Source of the DNA: Alisma plantago-aquatica
Taxonomy: Eukaryota; Streptophyta; Magnoliopsida; Alismatales; Alismataceae
Assembly: GCA_963693085.1 (NCBI GenBank)
Contig: OY856409.1
Span: 1,169,595,749 to 1,169,659,748 of the forward strand
Direction of reading: 5' to 3'
Length of the DNA: 64,000 nucleotides
The position numbers and the translations under genes are program-made. A model generated the notes under the pieces. That model saw only the letters and a list, made by a program, of their open reading frames with translations, was not told the DNA's origin and searched no databases. This document shows positions 37,055-46,562 of the stretch, in pieces (position 1 is the first letter of the stretch; each line of letters starts with the position of its first letter).

Positions 37055-37388
37055 TTAATAGCTCACCAGCGTGAGCTTCTCTTCCCCTTTCCCTTTTTCA
37101 TTCTCGATTTCAGTTAGGTCCGGCGATTTCTTGCTCGCCCCTGCCGGTCGTTGCTCCTCCGCCGCCGCTGCCGTGCTCCTGCTCCTGCCCTCGCCGCTGC
37201 TCTGTGCTCACCGGCGGCCGTGCTCCTGCTCCTGCTCCTTCCCTCTGTGCTCACCGGCGGCCGTCCGTGCTCCTGCTCCGTGCCCTCACCGCTGCTGCTC
37301 TGTGTCCTCGCCGGCGCTTCTCCTCTCTTTGCCGCCGCCTCCGCCGGTGGCTGCTGTGCTCCGGCCGCTGCTCTCCTCTGCCCTCAAG
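37055..37388 (+). other. GC-rich leader exon candidate of the CACTA transcript
   Basis: A sharp rise to GC- and pyrimidine-rich sequence right after the subterminal repeats, ending CTCAAG/GTATGC, a plausible splice donor at 37389. The position suggests the common 5' leader of element transcripts. Three frames are open here and translate to Ala/Leu/Ser/Pro-rich strings. I read these as composition artefacts, not protein. From 37390 to 38269 I see only AT-rich intron-like sequence. Confidence 0.45.
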
Positions 37389-38269
37389 GTATGCCCGCCT
37401 GCCCTACCTTCTTCCTTCTTCCTCTGCTCCGGTGGCTGCTTGGGCAGTGCCAAGGCACACCCAAGCAGTTGCTGGGCGTTTTTTTTAAAAGTTATTTACT
37501 TATTTGTGTTTAGGGTTTAGGTACTGATTTTGTGCTTCTACTGAGTTGAATCCTCTATTGTCTATACAATACATGTAATTTTTGATCAAGTGATGATATG
37601 TAAATGTAGAAATAAGTTAGTAAGGTATCAATGATAAGTCTGTTGTAATGTGATGCAAAATAGTTATTGTATCATGCATATCTTAATACTTTTTTGTTTT
37701 ATAGTTGTATAGGGTGTTTTATGTGTGACAAGTCTATTGTTTAATAGTTTAGCTATAATCATTGTTTTATAGTTGTGTTATAAAGTATTTGGGTGTTTAG
37801 TATGGTTCCAAAAAGTATAGTATATATATGCTTGGAATGTAAATGATGAACTTTTCCCTAAATTGCCAATTGTCACCTACTTGTCCGCCGCCGCTACCGA
37901 AAGGTATGCTTCCTCCAGTACTACTCTGCCACAGTTGTCTAGTTGTGCATACCTGCGAGTTATCAGGAACACCTAAATGAATGTCTAACACCTAAATGAA
38001 TATCTAGTTGTGTATTTTCCTAGTATCGTGAAAGATTCTCAATCGTGTGTATCACATGGGATTCTTATCTCAACACAATGGACTGCAATATATGCATCTA
38101 ATGCCTTAAATGGAAGACTCGAATGTTATAAAATCCCATCAAAGTAGGTAGAAACAACTTATATATATTCAGATCTTAATAATTCCATGAAGTGCACATT
38201 ATCTTACTCAGGAAAAGTATGTGTATAATGTAGGATTAGTTCCATATAATGGTTCTATTTTAGTAAGCA

Positions 38270-38439
38270 CCTAGAAACCCATCCAAGATTTACTCATTAG
38301 GAGTAAATCTTGGACAGTCCTTGGTTTGGGACTGTTCTTGAACACCTAATCTCACTTAGGATGTAAGTGTATAATGTGTATTGGGTTTTCGAGAAAATTT
38401 CGGTAGCATTTCCTCGTTTGTTCTCTAAGTACATATGTA
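38270..38439 (+). repeat. 170-bp repeat upstream of the B3-like gene (copy 1)
   Basis: Near-identical to 39781-39950. Contains a perfect hairpin, CCAAGATTTACTC/GAGTAAATCTTGG with an ATTAG loop, at 38283-38313. It ends 169 bp before the B3-like ATG. A further similar block, 'GTAAATGATGAACTTTTCCC' (37840 and 39667), indicates that a longer upstream region was duplicated. Confidence 0.8.
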
Positions 38440-38608
38440 GACTTCTTTTCAAGCTATCATGTCTACCACAATAAAGTTGGTTATGACAAGCAATAAAAGG
38501 TTAACTGATGTTATACAACTTTTTCTGAAAATATATAACATCGTTATATGTACTTACACTTTGTTAATACTAATATTATGCAGTCTCTGTCCACCCATAA
38601 CAGTCACT

Positions 38609-39170
38609 ATGAACTGGGCCTCTATGTCAATGTTAACGTTCCCTATTGAAGAACATATGGACATCATCATAGATGATCTTTCCTTAAACCAATTGGTCAT
38701 ACCCAAACATTGGCGTTTTCTAAAAGGAAGACACTACATGCCTGGTAAAGTGACCCTAACTTTTGGCAATTATTCACATGTTATTGAGGTTGAGTATGAT
38801 TTGGCGGGAAATCTTGTATCAAAATCCGGTTGGCGTGATTGGATTGGAGAGATGCATGTGGTCCGTTGCAACAGGCTTTTTCTCAGTACAGTTGGCCATA
38901 ATTCCATCAAAGTTTGGATAACCAACAGTAACTGCGAGACCCCCGATCATCTACTGCGGTATGAGCGCACGTCGTCGCATATCAGCTCGGACGAATCTGA
39001 ATCTGAGGCCCCTATCAGTTCAGATTCGTCTAAATACAGTGAGGAGCTTCGTGACACAGCTTCATCATCAAAAAGACCACGGTAAGTCCAATTAACAAAT
39101 ATAATTGTCAAGCAATCAATACTCATAGCTGCTTTCTATTCTGAACTTCAGGAGAAGATCGCCACAATGA
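38609..39170 (+). CDS. B3-like DNA-binding protein encoded inside the CACTA element (2 coding exons)
   Basis: Predicted CDS is 38609-39081 joined to 39152-39170, giving 163 residues. The first exon follows an acceptor-like TTATGCAG at 38576-38583. The second junction is CACG/GTAAGT to ACTTCAG/GAG (70-bp intron) and keeps frame to a TGA. Residues about 22-112 look like a B3 fold: LVIPKHW, GKVTLTFGNYSHVIEVEYD, then SGWRDW (the conserved GW), and a final SIKVWI strand. After that comes an acidic Ser-rich tail (SSDESESE) and a basic KRPRRR end that could be a nuclear signal. It lies between the leader and TNPD, in the same orientation. B3 proteins are plant transcription factors. I infer a role in binding the element's ends. 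The alternative is a captured host gene fragment. Confidence 0.6.
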
Positions 39171-39780
39171 TAAGTCCTCGAAGTTACTGATGCGGGACTA
39201 TGTTGGTGTAGTATTTAGTTGTCTATCTATCTAGACGTGTCTGTATTAATAGTTTTTTTAATTATGCGCATGTTTAGGGGTACACCAACCCCTTTGTTTA
39301 GTTACTATTTAGGGGTACACCCCTATGTGTGGATGTAAAAAGAGATTAATGAATGGAACTGAAAGTTGCTACATGAATGCTTATAACTGAAGTGTGTGTT
39401 CCCATGAATGTTCCCATTTGCATGATTACACTACTATTTTCTCATATTGTATAGTCTATTTTAATATGACATACTTACTCATATGGTATATGTTGGGTAA
39501 GTTTACTTTACTTATATCTTTAACTTAAGTATAGTATATATATGCATACATGTGCATTTTTTTATAAAATTGTATAGAAAATCAAAACCCGTTCTTGGTG
39601 AGAATCCTAATCACCCTTCTTGCTTAATGATGAACTGTAATGCACACATGTGACATGCTTCGAATGTAAATGATGAACTTTTCCCTAAATTTCCAATCAT
39701 GCTTTTAAAGACATCAATAATCACCCTAACTTGAAGAACTAGGATTTTAGGTATAAGAATGACAACACATTATTTGTTGG
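39171..39780 (+). other. 3' flank of the B3-like gene, non-coding
   Basis: AT-rich, no ORF. TTAGGGGTACAC occurs twice (39275, 39309). It contains a partial copy of the 37800-37880 sequence at about 39655-39700. I see nothing else. Confidence 0.5.
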
Positions 39781-39950
39781 CCTAGAAACCCGTCCAAGAT
39801 TTACTCATTAGGAGTAAATCTTGGATAGTCCCCGGTTTGGGATTGTTCTTGAACACATAATCTCGCTTAGGATGTAAGTGTATAATGTGTATTGGGTTTT
39901 CAAGAAAATTTTGGCAGCATTTCCCCGTTTGTTCTCTAAGTACATATGTA
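39781..39950 (+). repeat. 170-bp repeat upstream of the TNPD exon (copy 2)
   Basis: Copy of 38270-38439 with the same CCAAGATTTACTC hairpin at 39794-39824. It ends 198 bp before the TNPD ATG, a spacing like that of copy 1 to the B3-like ATG (169 bp). Confidence 0.8.
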
Positions 39951-40039
39951 CTTAGAGAACAGCGGGGAAATGCTGTCAAAATTTTCTTGAAAACCCAATA
40001 CACATTATACACTTACTAGTGAGATTAGGTGTTCAAGAA
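39846..40039. repeat. loopless inverted repeat, about 95-bp arms
   Basis: The second half of the 170-bp repeat is mirrored immediately: the centre is CTAAGTACAT/ATGTACTTAG at 39945/39946 and the arms end TTCTTGAA (39846) and TTCAAGAA (40039), with one small gap. The minus-strand ORF 39782-40012 is a shadow of this hairpin. Confidence 0.85.
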
Positions 40040-40148
40040 TGAATAGGTGGTACACATTTATTATATATAATAATGACATCACATGTATTTGTTAACCCTA
40101 GACCCTAATCTTGTCCTAATATATACTTGTTTTCTCTTTGATCATAGA

Positions 40149-40715
40149 ATGGATAGATCATGGATGTTCATTCACAATCGCTGCACCCCGGAGTTTATTT
40201 CTGGTCTTGACCAGTTCATTAGATTTGCCGAGGAACATAGGAAACAACCTGGAGATAGGTTCTACTGTCCATGTAGGCATTGCGGTAACAACTTGAAAGT
40301 CAACACTGGTGACGAAATCAAAACTCATGTCATGTGCAACAGGATTATACAAGGCTATACAGAATGGCATTGGCATGGAGAGATTTCAAACCCGAAACCA
40401 GTGGATGTCGATAGCAGTGCTTGTGTGGAAGAAGAAATTACCTACGATGACGTAGATGTGAATGAACCAGTTCCAGTAGACATCGTTGATGCGATGATGG
40501 ATACCGATCCACCTCCCATTTTTAGAAACATTGTGCATGATGCTGAGATGCCATTATACACAGGTTGTACTAAGTTTACGAAGCTTAACGCTGTGTTGAG
40601 ATTGTATAAGTTGAAAGCTAACAATAGATGGAGCGACAAAAGCTTCACGTTATTGCTGTCTTTGTTGAAAGAAATGCTTCCTGAAGGAAACGAGCTGCCA
40701 ATCTCAACATACCAG
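40149..40715 (+). pseudogene. TNPD-type CACTA transposase, N-terminal exon only
   Basis: The start is ATG 40149 (MDRSWM), just after an ATCATAG acceptor-like site. The upstream in-frame ATG at 40083 lies in probable intron. Residues 1-75 match the transposase-associated domain of En/Spm elements: MDRSWM, a zinc-type YCPCRHCGNN, THVMCNRIIQGYTEWHWHGE. An acidic linker follows, then the beginning of the TNP2 transposase domain ('LYKLKANNRWSDKSFTLLLSLLKEMLPEGNELPIS'). The exon ends TACCAG/GTAAAG at 40715. The expected several hundred residues of catalytic core are absent from the element, so the transposase is truncated by an internal deletion. Confidence 0.85.
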
Positions 40716-40843
40716 GTAAAGAAATTACATACGCGATGCTGAGAATAGGTTCTTGATTGATTCCAATTCTAGACATTGATCAGTATTTCACTAACTCTAC
40801 ACTAATAATTTTTGTTTGTATTCTCTTTGAAAAATAAATATAG

Positions 40844-41132
40844 GAAGAAGGAAGCCACACAACAATGGAACTACTTGGACCCCAAAGACTGGGAGGAGTT
40901 TGTTACCCAAAGAATAATAGATGAATTCAAGGTATTAAGCGCCACTCCCAATTTAATTAATATATGTTTTTATGTATTCACCTATTCAAGATTAACCTTT
41001 ATTGTTACTAACCAAATCAATGTGCTAACTAACTAGGCTATCAGCGATGCTCAACGACAACTACATGTTACGACCACACAATGGGTCCAAGAGGATATGC
41101 AGGCGTTCGCCAAAGGTTATATAGATATATAG
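40844..41132 (+). pseudogene. remnant C-terminal exons of a CACTA-encoded protein
   Basis: Exon 40844-40931 lies between AAATATAG and CAAG/GTATT and reads 'KKEATQQWNYLDPKDWEEFVTQRIIDEF', which resembles the WxxF segment of plant Ptta/En/Spm transposase-associated proteins. After a 105-bp AT-rich intron, exon 41037 onward continues in phase ('AISDAQRQLHV') to a stop at 41130-41132. Identity is tentative. It could be the end of TNPD or of a second gene. Confidence 0.45.
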
Positions 41133-41234
41133 GCAGCAAGCCATGAAACAGCAAAAGAAGCCCCAATGAAGAGAAGCAGGATACAGATACAATACATAAA
41201 GTGCAGCGCACACAAGCGCTTCAGATTCATATAA

Positions 41235-41612
41235 CAACATGACAGACTAACACATATATAGTGCATAACAACATCAGCGCCGAATTTACATACAACACTA
41301 GCTTAGTACATATATAGTGGGACTAAGGTGACGATCCCACCTGCTAAAACAGGTTACCGACAACTACATGTTATGACTGGGAGGTCATGATTCAGCAACC
41401 GTATGCATTAGCAGGTGGATCTGTTTGTCCTCCTGCTAATGCATACGGTTGTTGAATCACGACCTCCCAGTTGTAACATGTAGTTGTCGGTAACCTGTTT
41501 TAGCAGGTGGGATCGTCACCTTAGTCCTACTATATATGTACTAAGCTAGTGTTGTATGTAAATTCGACGCTGCTGTTGTTATGTACTATATATGTGTTAG
41601 TCTGTCATGTTG
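41235..41612. repeat. long hairpin: 181-bp arms, 16-nt loop
   Basis: Left arm 41235-41415 and right arm 41432-41612 are near-perfect reverse complements (ends CAACATGACA/TGTCATGTTG; inner AGCAGG/CCTGCT), with few mismatches. The arms include a TACCGACAACTACATGTTA segment that is also present in the adjacent exon (about 41056-41070), so the hairpin was probably built from element sequence. If transcribed it would form a long double-stranded RNA. Confidence 0.88.
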
Positions 41613-41720
41613 GATGGACATCGATTGTATTGCTCAGGTATTAGATAATATGAAATATATCAATCTTATTTATAGCTCATTAATTATATATATACATCAT
41701 TCTCTTTACATGTGTTTAAA

Positions 41721-41864
41721 GATGACCCCACTACAGGAACAGACTTACCAGATGTACATGCTCCCTATACGATGGGAGAATTAAATGAAGTAAGAGAAGA
41801 ATGGGCAACAACCATACAAATAGTGGGGGTTTTAAAATATAATTGGGATGTTGATAGTGAATAA
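41721..41864 (+). pseudogene. possible terminal exon in the CACTA element (48 codons)
   Basis: After TTTAAAG at 41714-41720 the frame starting GAT GAC CCC is open for 47 residues ('DDPTTGTDLPDVHAPYTMG') to a TAA at 41862-41864, with coding-like composition. No family is recognised. From 41865 to 42280 only AT-rich sequence with a GAATGTTTCTACATGTG word repeated is seen. Confidence 0.3.
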
Positions 41865-42279
41865 TGACTAAAGAATGATATTTTGTAAATGAATTTCTGA
41901 ATTATAATATATGTGTGAATGTTTCTACATGTCTAGATGTTTCTACATGTGTCTGAGTGAAAATGAATGAAAGTGTTGGTTGCTATATGAATGTTTCTAC
42001 ATGTGTGAATGTGAATGAATGGAACTACAGATTGCTAGCTACATGAATGTTTCTAAATGTGTGAAAATAAAATGGAACTGCAGGTTGTATTGCTAAATGC
42101 ATGTGTGAATATTTTTGTTGTTAAATTTGCAGGTTTGTGGCCTGTTGTTGGCTGATATCAATGGATGTCGTAAAACCTGTAGTTAACTGCAGGTTTCTCA
42201 TCCTGCGACCAGCCACAGCAGGTCTGCAGACTGACAGAAAAAAAAACAATAGGCATCAGTTATTTGTATAACACCGACA

Positions 42280-42605
42280 CACAAAGTTATAGTGTCAGTT
42301 TTATATAAATAACCGACGCCTGTTTCCTGTGGCGCGAAGGTATATGGCGTCGGTTTATTATCTAATAACCAACGCTGATAGTGGGCAAGATGGCGCCCTT
42401 TCTGTGGTGTGAAGGTATATGGTGTCGATTTCTTATCTAATAACCGACGCCTATACCTTCGCGCCATAGGAAATAGGCGCGATTTCGGTGGCGCGCGAAG
42501 AGTTCGGGCGTCGGTTTTAGAACCGACGCGTAATGGGTGAGCTTTTAGTGTCGCCCACATAGGTGTCGCTTAGAAACCGACACTAGAGGCCTTAAATAAC
42601 CGACA
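42280..42605. repeat. CACTA right subterminal repeats
   Basis: Modules of GCGTCGGTT/AACCGACGC and GTGTCGG/AACCGACAC at 42283-42318, 42349-42376, 42419-42451, 42508-42529, 42563-42587 and 42597-42606. The right side favours GCGTCGG while the left favours TGTCGG. Confidence 0.85.
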
Positions 42606-42616
42606 CTAAAGGTAGG

Positions 42617-42629
42617 TTCTGTAGTAGTG
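42617..42629. repeat. CACTA right terminal inverted repeat
   Basis: TTCTGTAGTAGTG, the reverse complement of 36634-36646, followed by the TGG duplication at 42630-42632. Confidence 0.93.
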
Positions 42630-43931
42630 TGGGTTTATAGAAGAAATCAGCTTAAAACCCTAAAATTGACCATTGGTTGATAGGTGATTAGCACCATAGG
42701 TTGTCAAGCCAACCTGATCCAAGTCATATTATACCTTAGAATAACACACACATGATCATAGGTTCATCTATAACTGAAATCAGAACAGGAAACATTATAA
42801 AAATCGAAATCCAAGTCAAGCATAGCTTTTTAGTGCATGGATCATCATTTTCAAGCAAGAACATGATCTAGAAAGCTTATGGTAAGTAATAAACGTGGAG
42901 CAAGTTATAAAACTTGCCTCTAATGAGAAGATGAAACTGCACACAGAATAAATCTTGAGCAAGTAGGGTAGAAAATCCAAGCATAAGCTATGAATTCATC
43001 CATCTAGCACCTTTCTTCATCAAATGAGCAAACCCTAAGCATAAGGAGCTAGAAAGGTAGGGTTTTAGAGCTTTACATCAATTTCTACCATGGAAAAACA
43101 AGTAACCAACCTAGAGGAAGGTATAAGGAAGTATAAGAGCAATATAAATAGATAAGGAAGGAAGAAAATAACTTGCCTTGGTTGAAATCCCTAGAAGATG
43201 ACCTTGGAAACCCTATGTAGGGCTAAATGGAGCTCTAGGAGACCTTCTTCTCCAAAAAGAGGTTGTCTTCTACCTTAGAGCACTTGGTTCTGTAGAAAAA
43301 TAGAGTGGATTCGTTTATCCAGGTTAGAGAAAGAGAAAGCAAGAAAAGTTTCGTACTTGGGCAAGGAAGAGGTAAATATAGCCCACGGATAAGGATGGGA
43401 GCAAGCATGAGGTGTAAAAGTAGCTTCCTCATGTGTCTATGGCCATAAACTATTAAGAATATACAAGAAAACACACACAAGCAGGTCCCACACCATCCTT
43501 ATAGACCTTATTAGACTTCCTTTGTCGAATTTCCCAGCCAATCACATTATTCATTAGTTGATAGCTACTAAAGGTAGCTCATCCGTGAAGGGGTAAACCC
43601 TAAAATACCCTTAGAGAAAACACCTTCAAACCAAGGATTAAATAGGTGCCCCATGGCTCAAAAAGCTCAAGAATGATGAGAGAATATACAAGGAACATAA
43701 TGCAAGTGATAAATTGCAAATAAAACCTCTCAATTGGGTAAATTGTAGAAAAGTCCAAAATGTGCATAAAATTGCATAACTTGCTCAAACAGTGTCCAAA
43801 TTGGACCAAATTTGAAACTTAAGCTTGTATTATGATTTCAAAGCATATAACAAAGTTAGATTAGGGTTATAAGCATTCAATTATGGTAATTAATCTTGAA
43901 TAACTCATTAATCAAGTTCAGGGACCTTACA

Positions 43932-43936
43932 CTGAA
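43932..43936. repeat. target-site duplication of solo LTR C, right copy (CTGAA)
   Basis: Matches 33198-33202. The A LTR resumes with GATGGCTCTACGAC. Confidence 0.88.
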
Positions 43937-46419
43937 GATGGCTCTACGACACAAGGCTCTACATGATTAAGGTTACACTTGATTAATTACTGCCAATTCA
44001 ATGCATTAAGGCTTTATCATACAAGTGGACATTCAAACCCTAATTATTTTCTAACAAGAATATATGTATAAAAACTTCAAAATATATAAAACATTTGAGA
44101 TATAAATCTTAATCACATTACCAAATGCTATCATTCATTGCAAATTAATGGACCACACTTATCATCATACTATTACATGATACCAATATCTTATCACAAG
44201 TTCCAGGGTTTTAACCCTTATTGGAACATGAAGAGGATTTCACCTCAATCTTGGCTTTAAACATGCCCAAAGGTAGTTAAGACCATCACATTATTCATAG
44301 TAAGGTTATCATCATCATTCCATGCCTTAAATAAGGCTCAAGAGATCATTAGCACATATATGTCCATACATATTAACATGGCAAGGCACTATGATATTCA
44401 AATAGTACTACATTGTGGTTTCAACACAAGAAGAGTGTAATTCATTATCACATTAATCATTCAAGAGTTCTGATTATAACTAATCAATATCATATAATTA
44501 CATTAAGGTTAGGTATAACAAGTTAGATCACATGGGAGTTACACATCCACTTATTATAGTGATTTATCAAGTATAACTATACGATGGCAAAGGTAAGACT
44601 AAAATTTAATGGTATTGGACCATTGAATTATCATCACTAGGACCCACATATAATACAATGTGATTTATTCTAATCCATTGGATGTTGAAGCATCCAATAT
44701 TATTCATTGGATTAGGTTCATTATTCAAGGTTATCAATTGAAGTATAGGTCTAATCATTAGATCAACTGAACCAAGGAACCATTGGTTTAAGGTTTAATC
44801 AAATCTACAATTAAATTCTTAACTCGTCATATATGGTGATGACCTGATCCACCATTAATTGTGATCATTAGATCAACATTGATTGTTAGATCAGTAATAC
44901 ATTCCGTTAACACCGTCAAATATTAAGCTAATGTCATCATCGATTGATAACATCATTAGAATACTTAGTAAATGATAATTAAAAGTCTAATTGAGCCAAA
45001 ACCTGACCTAAGGGGGTGACCATAGGTTTTCACCATAAATTTGACACCCTTGATCACGAAGATTAGTTTCCAAGATAGCAACACCATTGGTTGTTGAATG
45101 GTATGACCATCGGTTGTGTGATAGGGAAGGAAATAGCTTGACAACCCTAATTTGAACCATCAATTGTTTTGTGCCTAGCACCATAGGTTGTTGCTATCAA
45201 CCTGTCCCAGATCATGTTACACCTTAGAAAGGTTGTACACATGTTTAAAAGTTCATATAGAACCGGAAAAAAACAGGGAACACCACAAAATTTCATAATT
45301 CTTAACAAGCATGGTTTCTCTATGCGTAATTCATCACATTAAAGCATAAACATGAACTAACAAGCTTTTAACTAGCAATATAAGTGAAGAATGTTATATA
45401 ACTCGCCTCTATAGAGTAGGTCATATCCCAAACAACAAGAATCTCGAGCAAATAAGGCATGAAATCCCTATATTCAGATCTAAACTTGGCCAAATAGGTA
45501 CTTCTCTCCAGAAAGAAGCAAAGTCCTAGAAAAAGAAACAAGAAGGATAGATTTTTGAGTTCTAGAGCCACTTTCACCATGGAACAGCAAGGTTCTGACC
45601 TGAAGGAAGGTCTAATGAAGGAGAAGAGAAAGAGAAACGGATAAGGAAGGAAGAAAACAACTTGCGTTGGTCAAATTCCCTAGAAGATGACCTTAGAAAC
45701 CCTAGGTAGGGCTAGATGGAGCTCTAGGAGACCTTCTTCTCCAAAAAGGGGTTGTCTTCTACCTTAGAGTACTTAGTTCCGAAGAAAAATAGAGTGGAGT
45801 CGTTGATCCAGGTTAGAGGAAAGAAAAAGCAAACATAATTTCGTATTTGGGCAAGGAAGAGGTAAATATAGCCCATGGATAAGGATGGAAGCAAGCACGA
45901 GGTGTACAAGTAGCTTTCCCATGTGTCTATGGTCTTAAACTATTAAGAATATACAAGCACACACAAAAGAATCTCCCCCACCATCCTTATAGACCTGATC
46001 ATCTTTCCTTTGTTGAATTTCCCAGCCAATCACATAATTCATTAGTTGATAGCTACTAAAGGTAGCTCATTCGTGAAGGGGTAAACCCTAAAATACCCTT
46101 GAGGAAAACACCTACAAACCAAGGATTAAATGGGTGCCCCATGGTTCAAAAAGCTCAAGAATGATGAGATAATATCCAAGTAACATAATGCAAGTGATAA
46201 ATTGCAAATAAAACCCCTCAATTGGGTAAATTGCATAAAAGTCCAAAATGTACAGAAAATTGCATAGCTTGCTCAAACAATGTCCAAATTAGATCAAACT
46301 TGAAACTTAAGCTTGTCTTATGATTTCAAAACATATAAAAAGGTTATATTAGGGTTCTAAGCATTAAATAATGGTAATTAAGCTCATTAAACTCATTAAG
46401 GAAGTTCATGGACCTTACA
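43937..46419 (-). repeat. element A 5' LTR, segment 3 of 3 (outer end)
   Basis: Collinear with the second part of solo LTR C (34829-36633 and 42633-43931), including the same minus-strand ORF remnants (43235-43480 and 45724-45909), with deletions. It ends GGACCTTACA at 46419, the outer boundary of element A. Without insertions the A LTR totals about 3.7 kb. No gene. Confidence 0.78.
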
Positions 46420-46562
46420 CTTACTTTTTTGAATATATACGAGCCACAAAGCCATTGCTTTTGTCTACATGGTCATTATTCATTCTATCTCTAATCATCA
46501 ATATAGATATACTTTCTAATCCTCCTCTAAAAATCATTTGTGAGCGACTAATAATTGACATT
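46420..46562. other. short unassigned spacer between element A and the satellite
   Basis: 143 bp of AT-rich sequence with no ORF or repeat I recognise. It is the only candidate for original flanking DNA left of the tandem array. Confidence 0.4.

Larger units (their letters stand above)
36634..42629 (+). mobile_element. CACTA (En/Spm-type) DNA transposon carrying a B3-like gene and a deleted TNPD gene
   Basis: 5,996 bp, bounded by 13-bp inverted ends CACTACTACAGAA and a TGG duplication. Subterminal regions on both sides are packed with TGTCGGTT/AACCGACA repeats. The interior contains a GC-rich leader, a small spliced gene for a B3-like protein, the N-terminal exon of TNPD transposase with later fragments, and two long inverted repeats. 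The TNP2 catalytic core is missing between 40715 and 40844, so this copy is non-autonomous. Confidence 0.93.
33203..43931 (-). mobile_element. C: solo LTR of a giant-LTR gypsy family, split by a CACTA transposon
   Basis: It begins TGTGAGAACC and ends ACCTTACA (TG...CA), is flanked by CTGAA duplications and has no internal domain, so it is a solo LTR left by recombination between two LTRs. Without the CACTA insert it is about 4.73 kb (33203-36633 and 42633-43931), close to the 4.8 kb of B. Its start matches the A LTR start and its end matches the A LTR end at 46390-46419. A degenerate stretch at 33880-34160 repeats CTAGCAT/AAGCATA words. No gene in the LTR itself. Confidence 0.85.

Noticed and set aside
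37071..37520. Three overlapping plus-strand ORFs (149, 120, 94 codons) as proteins
   Set aside because: All three frames of one GC/CT-rich stretch are open and give Ala/Leu/Ser/Pro strings. This is a composition effect in a probable leader exon.
39782..40012. 76-codon minus-strand ORF
   Set aside because: It lies wholly in the loopless inverted repeat and mirrors non-coding sequence.
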